A DNA stretch of 64,000 bases from Pseudomonas marvdashtae (GCF_014268655.2 NZ_JABWQX020000002.1:124001-188000), one strand, 5' to 3'. Numbered from the stretch's first letter, positions 8,561-20,221 are shown. Numbers and translations are program-made. The notes: generated from the letters alone by a model not told the origin.

Positions 8561-10168
8561 TTAGTGACGGAAGTGGCGCATGCCGGTGAACACCATGGCG
8601 ATGCCGGCTTCATCAGCAGCAGCAATCACTTCTGCATCACGCATCGAACCGCCCGGCTGGATCACCGCGGTAATGCCGACCTTGGCCGCATTGTCGATAC
8701 CGTCGCGGAACGGGAAGAACGCATCGGAGGCCATGACCGCGCCTTGTACCTGCAAGCCGGCGTGTTCAGCCTTGATCGCGGCGATGCGGGCCGAGTTCAC
8801 GCGGCTCATCTGGCCGGCGCCGACGCCGATGGTCTGGCGGTTCTTGGCGTAGACGATGGCGTTCGACTTAACGTACTTGGCGACTTTCCAGGCAAAGATC
8901 AGATCATTGATTTCCTGTTCGCTCGGGGCGCGCTGGGTCACCACTTTCAAGTCTTCGCTGCCGATCATGCCGATGTCGCGGCCCTGGACCAGCAAGCCGC
9001 CATTGACGCGCTTGTAATCCCAGGCTGGCGCACGGTCAGTCGACCATTGGCCGCAGGCCAGCAGGCGCACGTTGGCTTTGGCGGCAACAATGGCGCGGGC
9101 CTCTTCGCTGACCGAAGGGGCGATGATCACTTCGACGAACTGACGCTCGACGATGGCCTTGGCGGTCTCGGCGTCCAGTTCACGGTTGAAGGCGATAATC
9201 CCGCCGAACGCCGACTCGGTGTCGGTGGCGTAGGCCAGTTCGTAGGCCTGGCGGATGCCGCCCTCGGCGTCCGGGCTGACCGCGACGCCGCACGGGTTGG
9301 CGTGCTTGACGATCACGCAGGCTGGCTTGACGAAGCTCTTGACGCATTCCAGCGCGGCATCGGTGTCAGCCACGTTGTTGAACGACAGTTCCTTGCCTTG
9401 CAACTGGGTGGCCGTGGCGATGCCGACTTCGGCAGGCTTGGCTTCCACGTAGAACGCCGCGCTCTGGTGCGGGTTCTCGCCGTAGCGCATTTCCTGGGCC
9501 TTGATGAATTGGGTATTGAAGGTTCGCGGAAATTCGCTGCGGCCTTCGGTGCTCAGGGTTTCGGCGGCCTGGTTCACGGTGCCCATATAGTTGGCGATCA
9601 TGCCGTCGTAGGCGGCGGTATGTTCGAAGGCCTTGAGCATCAGGTCGAAACGCTGGGCGTAGGTCAGGCCGCCGGCCTTGAGACTCTCCAGCACACTGGC
9701 GTAGTCGCTGGCGTTGACCACGATGGCCACGTCTTTATGATTCTTGGCCGCCGAGCGGACCATGGTCGGGCCGCCGATGTCGATGTTCTCGATGGCGGTC
9801 GGCAGGTCGCAGCCGGGCTTGTTGATGGTGGCTTCGAACGGGTAGAGGTTGACCGCTACCAGGTCGATCGGCTTGATACCGTGCTCGTTCATGATGGCGT
9901 CATCGATGCCGCGACGACCGAGGATCCCGCCATGGATTTTCGGGTGCAGGGTCTTGACGCGACCGTCCATCATTTCCGCGAAACCGGTGTAGTCCGCGAC
10001 TTCCACTGCCGCGACGCCGTTGTCCTGCAGCAACTTGAAGGTCCCGCCGGTAGAGAGGATCTCTACGCCCAACTGTTGCAGCTCGCGGGCGAATTCAAGG
10101 ATCCCGGTCTTGTCGGAGACGCTGATCAAGGCGCGGCGGATCGGCAGGCGGGTAGTCTGGTCGGTCAT
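8561..10168 (-). CDS. purH: Bifunctional AICAR transformylase / IMP cyclohydrolase
   Basis: Performs the last two steps of de novo IMP synthesis: formylation of AICAR by 10-formyl-THF and ring closure. From the ATG at 10168 it has 535 residues, the usual length. The N-terminal cyclohydrolase domain begins [20 protein letters not shown] and carries STGGTFKLL. The transformylase part carries [13 protein letters not shown] ([14 protein letters not shown]) and KHANPCGVA motifs, and it ends with [13 protein letters not shown] and [11 protein letters not shown]. It is cotranscribed after dusB-fis, with a terminator-like hairpin between fis and purH. Confidence 0.97.
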   Translation of the reverse strand: MTDQTTRLPIRRALISVSDKTGILEFARELQQLGVEILSTGGTFKLLQDNGVAAVEVADYTGFAEMMDGRVKTLHPKIHGGILGRRGIDDAIMNEHGIKPIDLVAVNLYPFEATINKPGCDLPTAIENIDIGGPTMVRSAAKNHKDVAIVVNASDYASVLESLKAGGLTYAQRFDLMLKAFEHTAAYDGMIANYMGTVNQAAETLSTEGRSEFPRTFNTQFIKAQEMRYGENPHQSAAFYVEAKPAEVGIATATQLQGKELSFNNVADTDAALECVKSFVKPACVIVKHANPCGVAVSPDAEGGIRQAYELAYATDTESAFGGIIAFNRELDAETAKAIVERQFVEVIIAPSVSEEARAIVAAKANVRLLACGQWSTDRAPAWDYKRVNGGLLVQGRDIGMIGSEDLKVVTQRAPSEQEINDLIFAWKVAKYVKSNAIVYAKNRQTIGVGAGQMSRVNSARIAAIKAEHAGLQVQGAVMASDAFFPFRDGIDNAAKVGITAVIQPGGSMRDAEVIAAADEAGIAMVFTGMRHFRH

Positions 10169-10200
10169 TTCAAGTTCCATCAAAAGCAAGGGAAGTCAGC

Positions 10201-10234
10201 AAAAAAGGCGACCGTTTTTTACGCGGGCGCCTTT
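10201..10234 (-). terminator. Intrinsic terminator or attenuator between fis and purH
   Basis: Read on the minus strand, AAAGGCG (10234-10228) pairs with CGCCTTT (10210-10204), followed by more T. It lies 18 bases after the fis stop and ahead of purH. It can end the dusB-fis message or partly attenuate read-through into purH. Confidence 0.7.
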
Positions 10235-10251
10235 CTGGTTTGATTGAATGC

Positions 10252-10572
10252 TTACAGCAGATCGTACTGCTTGAGTTTCTTGCGCAGGGTGCCGCGGTTA
10301 AGGCCCAGCAGCTCACTGGCCTTGGTCTGGTTGCCCTTGACGTAGTTCATTACGCTTTCGAGCAGCGGCGCCTCGACTTCGGAAAGCACCAGGTTGTACA
10401 CATCCGTGACGGCAGCGCCCTCAAGGTGGGCGAAATAATTGTGCAGCGCCTTCTCGACGCTCCCGCGAAGGGTCTGGCCTTCTTCGCTGGGCGTGTTGAG
10501 GTGCTGTTTCAAATTCACGTTGTCGCTCACGGGTGCTATTCCACTCACTAAAGTCTCGGTCATCATCGTCAT
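10252..10572 (-). CDS. fis: DNA-binding protein Fis
   Basis: A small nucleoid-associated DNA-bending dimer. The ATG at 10572 gives 106 residues and overlaps the dusB stop in an ATGA arrangement, the classic dusB-fis operon of gammaproteobacteria. The C-terminal helix-turn-helix is intact: [25 protein letters not shown] with the KQYDLL end (family form KKYGMN in E. coli). Two further in-frame ATGs follow within three codons, so the exact start may differ by two or three residues. Confidence 0.95.
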   Translation of the reverse strand: MTMMTETLVSGIAPVSDNVNLKQHLNTPSEEGQTLRGSVEKALHNYFAHLEGAAVTDVYNLVLSEVEAPLLESVMNYVKGNQTKASELLGLNRGTLRKKLKQYDLL

Positions 10573-11576
10573 GCGGCCACCCCTTCGTCCCCTGTCAGGC
10601 TCTTGTAACGTTCGGCGAAAAACGCCTGAACGTCGGCGCATTGTGCTTGCGTACCATCCAAACGATTGAAACGGGCGCGAAACTCCCTGGCGCCCGGCAG
10701 GGTTGCGAGATACCAGCCCACATGCTTGCGAGCGATGCGTACGCCCATGACTTCTCCATAGAAGGCATGCAGCGCGGCCAGATGCTCTAGCAGAATACGT
10801 TCCACCTCGGACAACATCGGCGCAGCGAGTTTTTCGCCGGTGCGCAGGTAGTGTTCGATTTCACGAAAAATCCATGGCCGCCCCTGGGCGGCCCGGCCAA
10901 TCAACAGGCCATCGGCGCCGGTCGCGTCCAGCACGTACCGGGCCTTCTCGGGCGAGTCGACGTCGCCGTTGGCAAAGACCGGGATGGACACCGCCTGCTT
11001 GATCGCGGCAATCGTGTCGTACTCGGCTTCGCCGGTGTACAGGTCGGCACGGGTGCGGCCATGGACCGCCAGCGCCGTGATACCTGCCTGCTCGGCGATC
11101 TTCGCCACCGTCAGGCCGTTCTTGTTCTCCCGGTCCCACCCGGTGCGGATCTTCAGGGTCACCGGCACATCGACCGCGGCGACAACCGCCTGCAGGATCT
11201 CGGTGACCAGCGCTTCATCTTTCAACAGCGCCGAGCCAGCAGCCTTGTTGCAAACCTTCTTCGCCGGACAGCCCATGTTGATGTCGATGATCTGTGCCCC
11301 CAGTTCGACGTTGGCCCGGGCCGCCTCCGCCAGCATCTGTGCGTCGCCACCGGCAATCTGTACCGAGCGGGGCTCGGGATCGCCTTCGTGGATCATGCGC
11401 AGCCGCGATTTGCGGGTGTTCCACAAGCTCATGTCGCTGGTCACCATTTCCGAGACCACAAGGCCCGCACCCAATCGTTTGCACAACTGACGAAAGGGCT
11501 GGTCGGTGACGCCCGCCATGGGGGCGAGAACCAGACCGTTCTGCAATGTATATGGGCCGATGCGTACCGCCGACAT
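10569..11576 (-). CDS. dusB: tRNA-dihydrouridine synthase B
   Basis: An FMN- and NADPH-dependent enzyme that reduces specific tRNA uridines to dihydrouridine. It has 335 residues from an ATG with AGGGA upstream. The TIM-barrel flavin domain starts [18 protein letters not shown]; the catalytic Cys lies in [20 protein letters not shown]; the FMN-phosphate region [15 protein letters not shown] follows. It is translationally coupled to fis by a 4-base overlap, which sets the subgroup as DusB rather than DusA or DusC. Confidence 0.96.
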   Translation of the reverse strand: MSAVRIGPYTLQNGLVLAPMAGVTDQPFRQLCKRLGAGLVVSEMVTSDMSLWNTRKSRLRMIHEGDPEPRSVQIAGGDAQMLAEAARANVELGAQIIDINMGCPAKKVCNKAAGSALLKDEALVTEILQAVVAAVDVPVTLKIRTGWDRENKNGLTVAKIAEQAGITALAVHGRTRADLYTGEAEYDTIAAIKQAVSIPVFANGDVDSPEKARYVLDATGADGLLIGRAAQGRPWIFREIEHYLRTGEKLAAPMLSEVERILLEHLAALHAFYGEVMGVRIARKHVGWYLATLPGAREFRARFNRLDGTQAQCADVQAFFAERYKSLTGDEGVAA

Positions 11577-11761
11577 AGGACTTCCCTGAAGTGGGGCCGG
11601 ATCATGAGACTTCGAAAAAGGGTTGGCATGATACCCGCTCTCGATGACTGGATAAAGGTCGAATTGGATAAAATCTGAACAGCTATTTTGTTATCGCCAG
11701 CGGTTTGGTCTGGGTCAGGTGAGTCAGAAAGCTGTCGTCAATCGGCCGGCCCTGGCGGGCT

Positions 11762-12985
11762 TCATTCGGGCGAATGAAAGCTCAGGCTGTAGTTCACTGC
11801 TTTGGGGCCCGGGTCCAGGATATCCAACGCAATATGGATCGGCGTCTGCGGAGGCATTTCCCCCCGGCCTTCGAGGTCGCCGCCCAGGTACTCGCCTGGC
11901 TTGAAGCGACGGCTGGCGATCAGGTGACCATTGAGGTCGGCAAAACGCAGCTCCAGCAGTGGGAAGGGCTGGGAGAAGGGCGCGCGGTTGTAGATGATCG
12001 CGTCCACCACCAGGGCGCCGCTGAATTCCGGATGGCTTCGCACCACCAGGTTGCTGCTTTTGATCTTGGCAATATCGACCTTGGACGGCACGTCGCAGCC
12101 AATCGCCGGACAGGCTTGCAAGAACCAGGGGCGGTATTGGTCCTGGCGAGCCAGTTCTTCGAAATGGTACGCGATGTACTGACCGCCCAAGGCTGCGGCG
12201 GCAAGCAGTATCAACAGCCCCCAGAGCAGGCGACGGCCCCAGGGCGTGCGGCGCTTGCGCCAGTCCAATTGCAGCGGGTCGTCGTCCAGGTCGTGGAGGG
12301 CTTCGGCGCGTATCCCCGGTTCCTGGCGTTCCCGTGACTTGCGCAGCGGCACCGGTTGCTCGGGTTCGTCGTCGAGATCGTCAGTGGCGGACAGGCGTTC
12401 GAGGTGCTCGTGGGGTTCGTCGTCCAGCGTGAGGCTCAGCGGGGCGACAGGTTCGTCGTCCGGTTCCAGCGGCTCGAGCGCCAGCGACAAGGATGGTTCG
12501 GTCCGCGGCGGTCGCGCGGGTTCATGGGGCTCGAACGGCTCGAGGGGCGGCTGGATGGCGGCTTCGGCGCGTTCGGCGGGGGACTCGCTGTAGAGGCTGT
12601 CGGACCAGGGTTCCTGCTCGCTCGAAAGATGTTCGCGCTGGGCACTCAGGTTGTCTTCACGACGCCGGCCAAAGGTGTCTGGCGCTCGCTTGTCACGCCG
12701 TTCCAGGCGAGCCAGTTCCTTATCCAGGTCATCAAGGTCCAGCTCGGCGGCCGTCCATTGTTTCTGGCTGATGGCGCGCGGGGCTTCGACGGCAGGCTTG
12801 GCGGGCGAAACCGGCGGCGCGGCGACGTCCTTGACAGCGCGTTGCTCCAGCAATTGCCGGGCGGCATTGAACACTTGCAGACACGAGCCGCAACGAACCA
12901 CTCCGCGTGCCACGCTCAATTGACCATGGCTGACGCGGAAACTGGTGTGGCAATGCGGGCATTGAGTGACGAAGCTGTCGGTCAT
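11762..12985 (-). CDS. Zinc-ribbon DUF3426 membrane protein
   Basis: A 407-residue protein with an N-terminal MJ0042-type zinc ribbon (CPHCHTSF ... RCGSC, first 40 residues). A long Glu/Pro/Asp-rich disordered stretch follows, then one membrane helix (LLWGLLILLAAAALGG, about residues 250-265) and a C-terminal DUF3426 domain (about 270-400) ending SLSFHSPE. The function is unknown; the topology suggests a cytoplasmic zinc/nucleic-acid-binding head and a periplasmic domain. It lies between prmA and dusB, all on the minus strand, as in other pseudomonads. A 185-base gap to dusB probably holds the dusB-fis promoter, but no convincing core elements are visible there. Confidence 0.88.
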   Translation of the reverse strand: MTDSFVTQCPHCHTSFRVSHGQLSVARGVVRCGSCLQVFNAARQLLEQRAVKDVAAPPVSPAKPAVEAPRAISQKQWTAAELDLDDLDKELARLERRDKRAPDTFGRRREDNLSAQREHLSSEQEPWSDSLYSESPAERAEAAIQPPLEPFEPHEPARPPRTEPSLSLALEPLEPDDEPVAPLSLTLDDEPHEHLERLSATDDLDDEPEQPVPLRKSRERQEPGIRAEALHDLDDDPLQLDWRKRRTPWGRRLLWGLLILLAAAALGGQYIAYHFEELARQDQYRPWFLQACPAIGCDVPSKVDIAKIKSSNLVVRSHPEFSGALVVDAIIYNRAPFSQPFPLLELRFADLNGHLIASRRFKPGEYLGGDLEGRGEMPPQTPIHIALDILDPGPKAVNYSLSFHSPE

Positions 12986-13015
12986 GCGGCAATCCGGTTG
13001 ATACAGGCGGCCATT

Positions 13016-13894
13016 CTAGCGCCGACGTCCGCTGATGCGCACCCAGCCATCGCGATTGGCGATCGGGTCCAAGTCAAAGTCCGCGGCATAAGCGGCGGCG
13101 ACTTCCTCGCCCTGTTCGGCAAGGACGCCCGACAGCGCCAGGCGTCCGCCCGGCTTGACCAGGCTCGACAGTTGCGGCGCCAGGGATACCAGCGGACCGG
13201 CGAGGATATTGGCCACCAGTACGTCGGCCTGGACCTGTGGCAAGTCCTGCGGCAAGTACAGCGGGAACAGCGCTTCGGCAATGTCGTTGCGCCCGGCGTT
13301 GTCGCGGGAGGCTTCCAGGGCCTGGACATCGATGTCGGTGCCGACCGCTTCCCGGGCGCCCAGCAGGAGCGCGGCAATCGCCAGGATCCCCGAGCCACAG
13401 CCGAAGTCGAGTACGTTGCAGCCCTTCAGGTCCTGGCCGTCGAGCCACTCCAGGCACAGCGCGGTCGTCGGGTGAGTGCCGGTGCCGAACGCCAGGCCCG
13501 GGTCCAGCAGCAGGTTCACAGCATCCGGTTCCGGCGCGGCATGCCAGCTCGGGACGATCCACAGGCGCTGGCCAAAGCGCATCGGCTGGAAGTTGTCCAT
13601 CCAGCTGCGCTCCCAGTCCTGGTCCTCGATCACTTCGCTGTGATGCTCAGGCAGCGGACTGCCGGTCAGCAACTCGAGATGGGCCAGCACGCTGGCCGCC
13701 TCAGTGCCGCCTTCGAACAGGGCCAGCAAATGGGTGTGGGACCACAGCGGGGTGGTATTGAGCTCCGGCTCGAAGATCGGCTGGTCTTCGGCGTCCATGA
13801 AGGTTACCGATACTGCGCCTACTTCAAGAAACGCGTCTTCGTAGGTTTCGGCTTGTTCCGGGCTGATGGCCAGGCGTACTTGCAGCCAAGGCAT
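13016..13894 (-). CDS. prmA: Ribosomal protein L11 methyltransferase
   Basis: A SAM-dependent enzyme that trimethylates ribosomal protein L11. The ATG at 13894 with AAAGGTG 6 bases upstream gives 292 residues starting MPWLQVRL, preferred over an ATG three codons earlier. Visible motifs are [20 protein letters not shown] (substrate-positioning loop), [15 protein letters not shown] (SAM motif I) and the post-motif [14 protein letters not shown]. It sits downstream of the accBC terminator and just upstream of the DUF3426 gene, with a 30-base gap. Confidence 0.96.
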   Translation of the reverse strand: MPWLQVRLAISPEQAETYEDAFLEVGAVSVTFMDAEDQPIFEPELNTTPLWSHTHLLALFEGGTEAASVLAHLELLTGSPLPEHHSEVIEDQDWERSWMDNFQPMRFGQRLWIVPSWHAAPEPDAVNLLLDPGLAFGTGTHPTTALCLEWLDGQDLKGCNVLDFGCGSGILAIAALLLGAREAVGTDIDVQALEASRDNAGRNDIAEALFPLYLPQDLPQVQADVLVANILAGPLVSLAPQLSSLVKPGGRLALSGVLAEQGEEVAAAYAADFDLDPIANRDGWVRISGRRR

Positions 13895-14000
13895 GGCGGG
13901 CACCTTTGAAAAAATCTACAGGGGGGCAGCACTGGGCTGCAAAGGCGCGCAGTGTACGCCAGGTCGCCGTCAAAGTGGATAAGCGTCCTGGCGCGCTCAA

Positions 14001-14036
14001 AAACAAAGACCCCGGCCAATGGACCGGGGTCTTTTT
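14001..14036. terminator. Intrinsic terminator downstream of accC
   Basis: The arms 14005-14015 (AAAGACCCCGG) and 14024-14034 form a perfect 11-bp stem with an 8-base loop. A T-run follows on the plus side and AAAAAC on the other, so for the minus-strand accBC message the RNA ends in GUUUUUG. It separates accBC from prmA. Confidence 0.88.
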
Positions 14037-14051
14037 ACATCACGCGAAACA

Positions 14052-15407
14052 TCAGTGCTGGTTGCCCAGCTTGTGTTCCAGGTAATGGATGTTGACGCCG
14101 CCTTTGCAGAAACCTTCGTCGCGGACCAGGTCGCGGTGCAGCGGGATGTTGGTCTTGATCCCGTCTACCACGATTTCGTCCAGCGCATTGCGCATGCGCG
14201 CCATGGCTTCTTCACGGGTTGCCCCGTAGGTGATCAGCTTGCCAATCAGCGAGTCGTAGTTCGGTGGAACGGCATAACCGCTGTACAGGTGCGAATCGAC
14301 GCGAACGCCGTTGCCGCCTGGAGCGTGGAAATGCTTGACCGTGCCTGGGCTTGGCATGAAGGTTTTCGGGTCTTCGGCGTTGATCCGGCATTCCAGCGAA
14401 TGGCCGCGAATCACTACGTCATCCTGGGTGAACGACAGCTTGTTGCCGGCGGCGATGCTGAGCATCTCCTTGACGATGTCGATACCGGTGACCATTTCCG
14501 AGACCGGGTGCTCGACCTGGACGCGGGTGTTCATTTCGATGAAGTAGAAACTGCCGTTCTCGTACAGGAACTCGAAAGTGCCGGCACCACGGTAGCCGAT
14601 GTCGATGCACGCCTTGACGCAGCGTGCCAGGACTTCTTCACGAGCCTGCTCGTCGATGCCCGGTGCCGGCGCTTCTTCGAGGACCTTCTGGTGACGACGT
14701 TGCAGCGAGCAATCGCGGTCGCCCAGATGGATCGCCTGGCCCTGGCCGTCGGACAGCACCTGGACTTCGACGTGACGTGGGTTGGTCAGGAATTTTTCCA
14801 GGTAGACCATCGGGTTGCCGAACGCCGCGCCTGCTTCGGAGCGGGTCAGTTTCGCCGAGGAAATCAGGTCTTCTTCCTTGTGCACCACGCGCATGCCGCG
14901 ACCACCGCCGCCGCCAGCGGCCTTGATGATCACCGGATAACCGACTTCGCGACCGATGCGCAAAGCGGTTTCTTCGTCTTCAGGCAGCGGGCCGTCGGAG
15001 CCCGGAACGGTCGGTACGCCGGCGGCGATCATGGCGTGCTTGGCCGAAACCTTGTCGCCCATCAGGCGAATGGTGTCGGCTTTCGGGCCAATGAAGGCAA
15101 AACCGGAGTTTTCCACCTGCTCGGCGAAGTCGGCATTTTCCGCCAGGAAACCGTAGCCTGGGTGAATGGCGGTGGCGCCGGTCACTTCGGCAGCGGCGAT
15201 GATCGCCGGGATGTGCAGGTAGGAGTGCGCAGCCGACGCTGGACCGATGCAGACGGATTCATCCGCCAGGCCCAGGTGCATCAGTTCTTTGTCGGCCTTG
15301 GAGTAAACGGCGACGGTCTTGATGCCCATCTCTTTGCAGGCACGCAGAATCCGCAGAGCGATCTCACCGCGGTTAGCGATCAGGACTTTTTCCAACTTCG
15401 CAGTCAT
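14052..15407 (-). CDS. accC: Biotin carboxylase subunit of acetyl-CoA carboxylase
   Basis: Carboxylates the biotin on AccB using ATP and bicarbonate, the first committed step of fatty-acid synthesis. It has 451 residues from the ATG at 15407, with GGAGAG 6 bases upstream. It opens [18 protein letters not shown], has the ATP-grasp glycine loop [14 protein letters not shown], and the catalytic region [15 protein letters not shown]. It is 17 bases downstream of accB in the conserved accBC operon and ends at a strong terminator. Confidence 0.98.
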   Translation of the reverse strand: MTAKLEKVLIANRGEIALRILRACKEMGIKTVAVYSKADKELMHLGLADESVCIGPASAAHSYLHIPAIIAAAEVTGATAIHPGYGFLAENADFAEQVENSGFAFIGPKADTIRLMGDKVSAKHAMIAAGVPTVPGSDGPLPEDEETALRIGREVGYPVIIKAAGGGGGRGMRVVHKEEDLISSAKLTRSEAGAAFGNPMVYLEKFLTNPRHVEVQVLSDGQGQAIHLGDRDCSLQRRHQKVLEEAPAPGIDEQAREEVLARCVKACIDIGYRGAGTFEFLYENGSFYFIEMNTRVQVEHPVSEMVTGIDIVKEMLSIAAGNKLSFTQDDVVIRGHSLECRINAEDPKTFMPSPGTVKHFHAPGGNGVRVDSHLYSGYAVPPNYDSLIGKLITYGATREEAMARMRNALDEIVVDGIKTNIPLHRDLVRDEGFCKGGVNIHYLEHKLGNQH

Positions 15408-15424
15408 CAAAGGCTCTCCGCGGT

Positions 15425-15886
15425 TCAAACGATGGTGAACAGCGGTTGGTCGTACTCAACCGGCTGGCCGTCTTCGACGAGGATGGACTCGATCACACCG
15501 CTGGTTTCAGCTTCGATGTGGTTCATCATCTTCATGGCTTCGACGATGCACAGGGTGTCGCCTTTCTTCACGGTCTGGCCAACTTCAACGAAGGACGGCG
15601 AGGATGGCGAAGACTTGCGATAGAACGTGCCCACCATTGGCGAACGAGCGACAGTGCCGTTGAGCACGGGGGCTGTCGGGGTGGCTGGTGCTGCCGCAAC
15701 CGGGGCTGCTGCTGGAGCAGGTGCGGCGGCAGGAGCCTGCATCGGTGCCGGTGCATAGAACTGCTGGGCCGGGGTCTTGCTGTGGCGGCTGATGCGTACG
15801 GACTCTTCGCCTTCCTTGATCTCGAGCTCGTCGATGCCGGACTCTTCCAGCAATTCGATCAGTTTCTTAACTTTACGGATATCCAT
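15425..15886 (-). CDS. accB: Biotin carboxyl carrier protein of acetyl-CoA carboxylase
   Basis: Carries the biotin that is carboxylated by AccC. The 153-residue protein has an N-terminal helix ([17 protein letters not shown]), a Pro/Ala-rich flexible linker at about residues 40-75, and the C-terminal biotinyl domain with the biotinylation lysine in the EAMKMMN motif and the protruding thumb-type insertion near [14 protein letters not shown]. It lies immediately upstream of accC on the minus strand; aroQ is 48 bases further upstream, so aroQ-accB-accC may be one unit. Confidence 0.98.
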   Translation of the reverse strand: MDIRKVKKLIELLEESGIDELEIKEGEESVRISRHSKTPAQQFYAPAPMQAPAAAPAPAAAPVAAAPATPTAPVLNGTVARSPMVGTFYRKSSPSSPSFVEVGQTVKKGDTLCIVEAMKMMNHIEAETSGVIESILVEDGQPVEYDQPLFTIV

Positions 15887-15934
15887 GAATCATCAACTCC
15901 CAAGGGTCGGTCAGGGGCGTTTAACGCTTGTTTT

Positions 15935-16387
15935 TCAAGCTGTTGCCTGTTTTTCAAGCTGCTCTAGGGCGGCCTCCAGGGCCAGTCGGTAACCGCTGGC
16001 GCCAAGGCCGCAGATCACTCCCACCGCTACATCGGAGAAGTAGGAGTGATGGCGGAAAGGTTCGCGTTTGTGCACGTTGGACAAATGCACTTCGATGAAT
16101 GGGATGCTCACTGCCAGCAGCGCGTCACGTAATGCGACGCTTGTATGTGTAAAAGCTGCAGGATTGATCAAAATGAAGTCCACGCCTTCGCCGCGCGCGG
16201 CATGGATGCGGTCGATCAATTCGTATTCGGCGTTGCTTTGCAGATACAGCAAATGATGGCCGGCATTGCGGGCCCGCTGTTCCAGGTCCTGGTTGATCTG
16301 GGCCAGTGTCACGGCGCCATAGACGCCCGGTTCACGGGTGCCAAGCAGGTTCAGGTTGGGTCCATGCAGGACCAAAAGGGTCGCCAT
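15935..16387 (-). CDS. aroQ: Type II 3-dehydroquinate dehydratase
   Basis: Dehydrates 3-dehydroquinate to 3-dehydroshikimate in aromatic amino-acid synthesis. It has 150 residues with the type II signature [20 protein letters not shown], the active-site [16 protein letters not shown] segment, and the histidine motif [20 protein letters not shown]. The C-terminal [11 protein letters not shown] completes the family pattern. It is the first gene of the probable aroQ-accBC group. A dsbD homologue, remembered between aroQ1 and ctpL in P. aeruginosa, is not present here. Confidence 0.97.
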   Translation of the reverse strand: MATLLVLHGPNLNLLGTREPGVYGAVTLAQINQDLEQRARNAGHHLLYLQSNAEYELIDRIHAARGEGVDFILINPAAFTHTSVALRDALLAVSIPFIEVHLSNVHKREPFRHHSYFSDVAVGVICGLGASGYRLALEAALEQLEKQATA

Positions 16388-16551
16388 CTGCTGTTCCTTG
16401 TTATCTGTGAGCAGGTGTCAGAACCCGGCGACTATGCCGCAAAGCCTTTATGACTGTCCAGTTCTCAGCAATAGCCAGCACGATGAGCGATGTTTGCGCG
16501 AAATATGTGACCATGTCCTAGGATCCGGTCACTTGCAATGGATGCGCAGGG

Positions 16552-18498
16552 TCAAACCCTGAATGCTTGCACCGCAGTGTGCAGCCGCCCACCGAGCAGC
16601 AGCAGGTTGTCGCCCTGTTCCCGCCCCTGGCCGATGCGCATCAGGTTATCCCCGCCCAGTTGATGTATGCGCTCGCTATGATCGCGGATCTCGCTGACGG
16701 CGCCGCTTTGCTGGGCAGTGACGTCGGCGATGCGCACGGCCGTATCGGCGATGGTCTGGATGGCGCCGACGATCTCATCCAGTGCACCGTCGGCTGCTTG
16801 TGCCTGGCTGGCGGTGGCTTCGGCGTGTTCGACCTGGGCACGCATGCCATCCACCGATTGACGCGCGGCCAGTTGCAGGCGCGCGATCAGTGCCTGGATC
16901 TCGGCGGTTGCGCCCGCCGTGCGTTGGGCCAGGGAACGGACTTCTTCGGCCACCACCGCAAAGCCTCGACCCATTTCTCCGGCGCGGGCGGCTTCGATGG
17001 CCGCGTTGAGGGCCAGCAGGTTGGTCTGGTCGGCAATCGAGCGGATGACGGTCAGTACGCCGCCAATGGTCGCCGACTCCTCGGCCAGTTGTTCGATCAT
17101 TTGCGCGTTGCCTTGTACTTCTCCGACCAGCGCGTGAAGGCCGGCGAGGCTCAGGCCAATGACTTTCTGGCCATGTTCCACCGCGTCTCCGGCACTGCGG
17201 CTGGCAGCTGCGGCCTGGCTGGCATCGCCGGCCACCTGCTGGATGGTCGCCTCGAGTTCGCTGAGGGAATCGCGGATCAATGCCGTGTCGCCGGCCTGGT
17301 ATTGGGCGCCGCTGTGCAGTTCGCCGCTCAACTCCGCCAGGGTCCGGCTGCTATCCGCCACTTGCTCGGCGTTCAGGCGAATGGTGCCCACCAGATCCAC
17401 CAGATACGCGCGCAAGCGATTGAGGGACGCTTCGATATCGCGCAGCTCGCGGTTACTCGCGCCGACGTGGACATCATTGCTGAAGTCGCCTTCGGCCCAT
17501 GTCGACAGGGCTGGCGCCAGGCGGGTCAGGGTGCGGGCCAGGTGTCGTTGCAGGGTATCGATCAGCAGGGCGATCAAGAGGATCAACCCGATCATCACGC
17601 CCTGGATCAACCGTACTTCGCCCTGGATCTGTCCATGCTGGGCGCGCACCGCCGGCTCCATGGCGTCGATTGCCTTTTGCACGTCAGCGGTCTTCAGGAG
17701 GGTGGCATTGCCCAGCTCGGTGCGTTTCTGGATCAGCTCGCGGGTGCGCGCCAGTTCCGCTGGATAGCGGCCGAGCAGGCTGTTGAGTTCACGCTTGAGC
17801 GCGATGCCGGCATCTTCGGCGACGGTTTCTTCCTGGGTTTGCAAGCCCATCAACGCGGCGAAGTCATCGCTGCCGGATTCGTTGCTGGCGGCGACGCCGA
17901 GCAATGCCAGGTTATCGAGCTGTTGGGCCTGGACACGGATACTGGCCAGTTCGCGTTCGACGTCGGCGGCCAGTTCGCTGCGGCCGCTGCTGACGAGTTT
18001 GTCCCGTGTGAGCGACAGGCGGCCCAAGTGCTGCGATGCGGCGAACAACGGCGGCAGATAAGTCGGTGCGCCGTTGGCGTATTGGGCGAGTTGATCGAGG
18101 TTGGCGCTCAGCTCACGTTCGGCCTGCAGCAGCAACGCCTGGGGATCCCCGGCCAGTTTGCCGGCGGCCAGCAAGTCGGTCCTGCTGAAGCCATCGAGGT
18201 TCGACAGGCTCGGGCGCAACGTCTTGGCCAGTTCCGGTGGGAATTGATCGAGTTCTTTTTGCAGGGTTTCCAAAGCTTGGGTGGCTGCGCTGAGGCGCAA
18301 GGTGTCGCCGCTGGCCAGATAGTCCTCGATGTTGCGCGCCACCTCGCCTTGGAACTGTCGTGACAGGCCCAAGTAGCGTTCCATCAGCAGATAAGGACGC
18401 TCCAAGGCGATTTGCGACCACCAAAGCGTGGCGCCGAGGCCAAGGCACACGGCAACTAAAAGAAGGGTATTGAGATTGGTCAGCAGCTTCAGGCGCAT
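16552..18498 (-). CDS. ctpL: Methyl-accepting chemotaxis protein, CtpL type
   Basis: A 648-residue chemoreceptor. A first membrane helix (about residues 5-28) is followed by a long, mostly helical periplasmic domain (about 30-300). A second membrane helix ([16 protein letters not shown]), a HAMP-like segment and the signalling coiled coil with hairpin tip [20 protein letters not shown] follow. In P. aeruginosa the gene at this place (PA4844, ctpL) takes part in chemotaxis to inorganic phosphate. The assignment here rests on gene order (aroQ on one side, gcbA on the other) and architecture, so the ligand is inferred. The ATG at 18498 is preferred to a TTG one codon upstream. Confidence 0.85.
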   Translation of the reverse strand: MRLKLLTNLNTLLLVAVCLGLGATLWWSQIALERPYLLMERYLGLSRQFQGEVARNIEDYLASGDTLRLSAATQALETLQKELDQFPPELAKTLRPSLSNLDGFSRTDLLAAGKLAGDPQALLLQAERELSANLDQLAQYANGAPTYLPPLFAASQHLGRLSLTRDKLVSSGRSELAADVERELASIRVQAQQLDNLALLGVAASNESGSDDFAALMGLQTQEETVAEDAGIALKRELNSLLGRYPAELARTRELIQKRTELGNATLLKTADVQKAIDAMEPAVRAQHGQIQGEVRLIQGVMIGLILLIALLIDTLQRHLARTLTRLAPALSTWAEGDFSNDVHVGASNRELRDIEASLNRLRAYLVDLVGTIRLNAEQVADSSRTLAELSGELHSGAQYQAGDTALIRDSLSELEATIQQVAGDASQAAAASRSAGDAVEHGQKVIGLSLAGLHALVGEVQGNAQMIEQLAEESATIGGVLTVIRSIADQTNLLALNAAIEAARAGEMGRGFAVVAEEVRSLAQRTAGATAEIQALIARLQLAARQSVDGMRAQVEHAEATASQAQAADGALDEIVGAIQTIADTAVRIADVTAQQSGAVSEIRDHSERIHQLGGDNLMRIGQGREQGDNLLLLGGRLHTAVQAFRV

Positions 18499-18550
18499 CA
18501 AGGGTCTACCGGGGGCAGAATCGTAAGTGCCTGAAGTTATTGCGTTTACG

Positions 18551-20221
18551 TTACACGTTTATGACCGAATCGGTTGATTCCGATGAAAAAGTGGCACTTT
18601 GCTTTGATTGCCGCGCGCTTTGGACCCTGTTGCGCCCAGCGTGCTTGGCGCGGTACAGCGCTTCGTCCGCCTGGCTTGCCATCACCAGGCTGTCGGATTC
18701 GTCGCTCATTTCGACCACGCCGGCGCTGAAGGTGCACCACAGGTCTTGAGGTTGGGCCGGGTAATGGATTTCGGCAAAACGCTGACGGATTTCATCCAGC
18801 ACCTTGTAGGCGGCGTCGATGTCGGTGTCGGGCATGACGATCGCGAACTCTTCACCGCCGTACCGTCCGATGAAGTCCGTCTTGCGCAGTCGTTGCTTGA
18901 GAAACAGCGCCAGGCTCTTGATCACCCTGTCACCCATGGGATGGCCATGGCTGTCGTTGACCCGTTTGAAGTGGTCGATGTCCAACATCGCAAAGCTCAG
19001 TGGCTTGCCTTCCCGGCGCGCGCGGAAACTGCAGTCTTCGAGCAATTGCAGGATGTGGGTGTGGTTGTAGAGGCCGGTGAGGCTGTCGCGCACCATTCGC
19101 GCCTTGAGATTGCGGGCCCGGGCCGCGCGGTTGCGCACGGTGGTGATCAGGTGCCGGGGCTTGATCGGTTTGGTCAGGAAGTCGTCGCCGCCTTCGCTCA
19201 TGGCGTCGAGCTGTTTGTCCAGGTCGTCTTCGGCGGACAAGTAAATGATCGGCACGCTGACGTAGCGGTCGTTGTGGCGGATCACCTTGGCCAACTCCGT
19301 GCCGGTGCAGGCGGGCATGTACATGTCGAGGATGATCAGGTCGGGCTGGAAATCCGCCAGTTCGGCCATGGCCTGGATCGGCTCGATCAAGGTCCGGGTG
19401 ACGATCCCGGCGCTGTTGAGCAGGCGCTCGGTGTGCAGGGCCTGGGCCCGCGAGTCGTCGATGATCAGCACTTTATAGGGGTCGTATTGGGCGACACAGG
19501 TCAGCACTTCGATCTTCTCCAGCAGACTCGAGGCTTCGAGCGTGCCGGTGAGAAACTCCTGGCCACCGGCGCGCACCGCCGCCAAGCGAGTTGGCGTATC
19601 TGTTTCGAGCAAGCTGAAAAATAACAGCGGAATGGCTTGGTCGAGTCCTTCCTGGGCTTGGGCTGCGAGCTTCAGGCCCACACCAGGGCCGTTGAAATCC
19701 ACATCCATGACAATGGCCGCAGGCAGGCGCTCGATCATCGAGGCCTTGAACGTTGCGACGCTGTCCAGCGCCTGGGCACTGAGGCCGAAGAACTCCAACT
19801 GCCTGGCCAGTCGCTCGGCGCGGTCGTGGTCTTGCAGCGCCACATAGACGGGCTTGCGCAGCGGCGGCAGGAACGTTTGCTCGAGCTGGTCGCCGTGGCG
19901 CAGGCCGGTGCGGGACAGGCGTTGCATCAAGCGATTGATTTCAGTAATCAACTGGCTGCTCAGGCGGCCGCGATTGGCATCCACCGCTTGCAGCGACTGG
20001 CTGATATCTTGGGCAAGCTGATAATGCTCAGGCTGTTCAAAGCGCTCGGCAAAGCGCAGCAGGCGCAGATTGGCTTCGCTGAGCTCAGAGAGGTCGGTGC
20101 TCGACCACTCGCTGCGTTGCAGGCGCTGCCATATCTCAAGGATCTGGCGAGCCTGGTGAATTACCCGCTGGGCAAAGTGGTGCTTGAGGCGCTCACGGCT
20201 GGGGTCTTCTGACTCGGTCAT
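18551..20221 (-). CDS. gcbA: Diguanylate cyclase with tandem receiver domains, GcbA type
   Basis: Makes cyclic di-GMP. The 556-residue protein has an N-terminal helical (Hpt-like) region about 1-115, a first receiver-like domain about 123-240, a second receiver about 248-365 with the phospho-acceptor at D299 (LIILDMYMP), and a GGDEF domain about 375-540. The active site is GGEEF at 455-459 and the inhibitory I-site RKTD at 446-449 is five residues upstream, so product inhibition is likely. GcbA was described in P. fluorescens as promoting surface attachment, and the place next to the CtpL-type receptor matches PA4843. No membrane segment is seen. Confidence 0.9.
   Translation of the reverse strand: MTESEDPSRERLKHHFAQRVIHQARQILEIWQRLQRSEWSSTDLSELSEANLRLLRFAERFEQPEHYQLAQDISQSLQAVDANRGRLSSQLITEINRLMQRLSRTGLRHGDQLEQTFLPPLRKPVYVALQDHDRAERLARQLEFFGLSAQALDSVATFKASMIERLPAAIVMDVDFNGPGVGLKLAAQAQEGLDQAIPLLFFSLLETDTPTRLAAVRAGGQEFLTGTLEASSLLEKIEVLTCVAQYDPYKVLIIDDSRAQALHTERLLNSAGIVTRTLIEPIQAMAELADFQPDLIILDMYMPACTGTELAKVIRHNDRYVSVPIIYLSAEDDLDKQLDAMSEGGDDFLTKPIKPRHLITTVRNRAARARNLKARMVRDSLTGLYNHTHILQLLEDCSFRARREGKPLSFAMLDIDHFKRVNDSHGHPMGDRVIKSLALFLKQRLRKTDFIGRYGGEEFAIVMPDTDIDAAYKVLDEIRQRFAEIHYPAQPQDLWCTFSAGVVEMSDESDSLVMASQADEALYRAKHAGRNRVQSARQSKQSATFSSESTDSVINV

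Noticed and set aside
8453..10243. Long plus-strand open frame opposite purH
   Set aside because: It is a high-GC antisense shadow. The minus-strand frame has full PurH homology and the plus frame has neither a ribosome-binding site nor recognisable domains.
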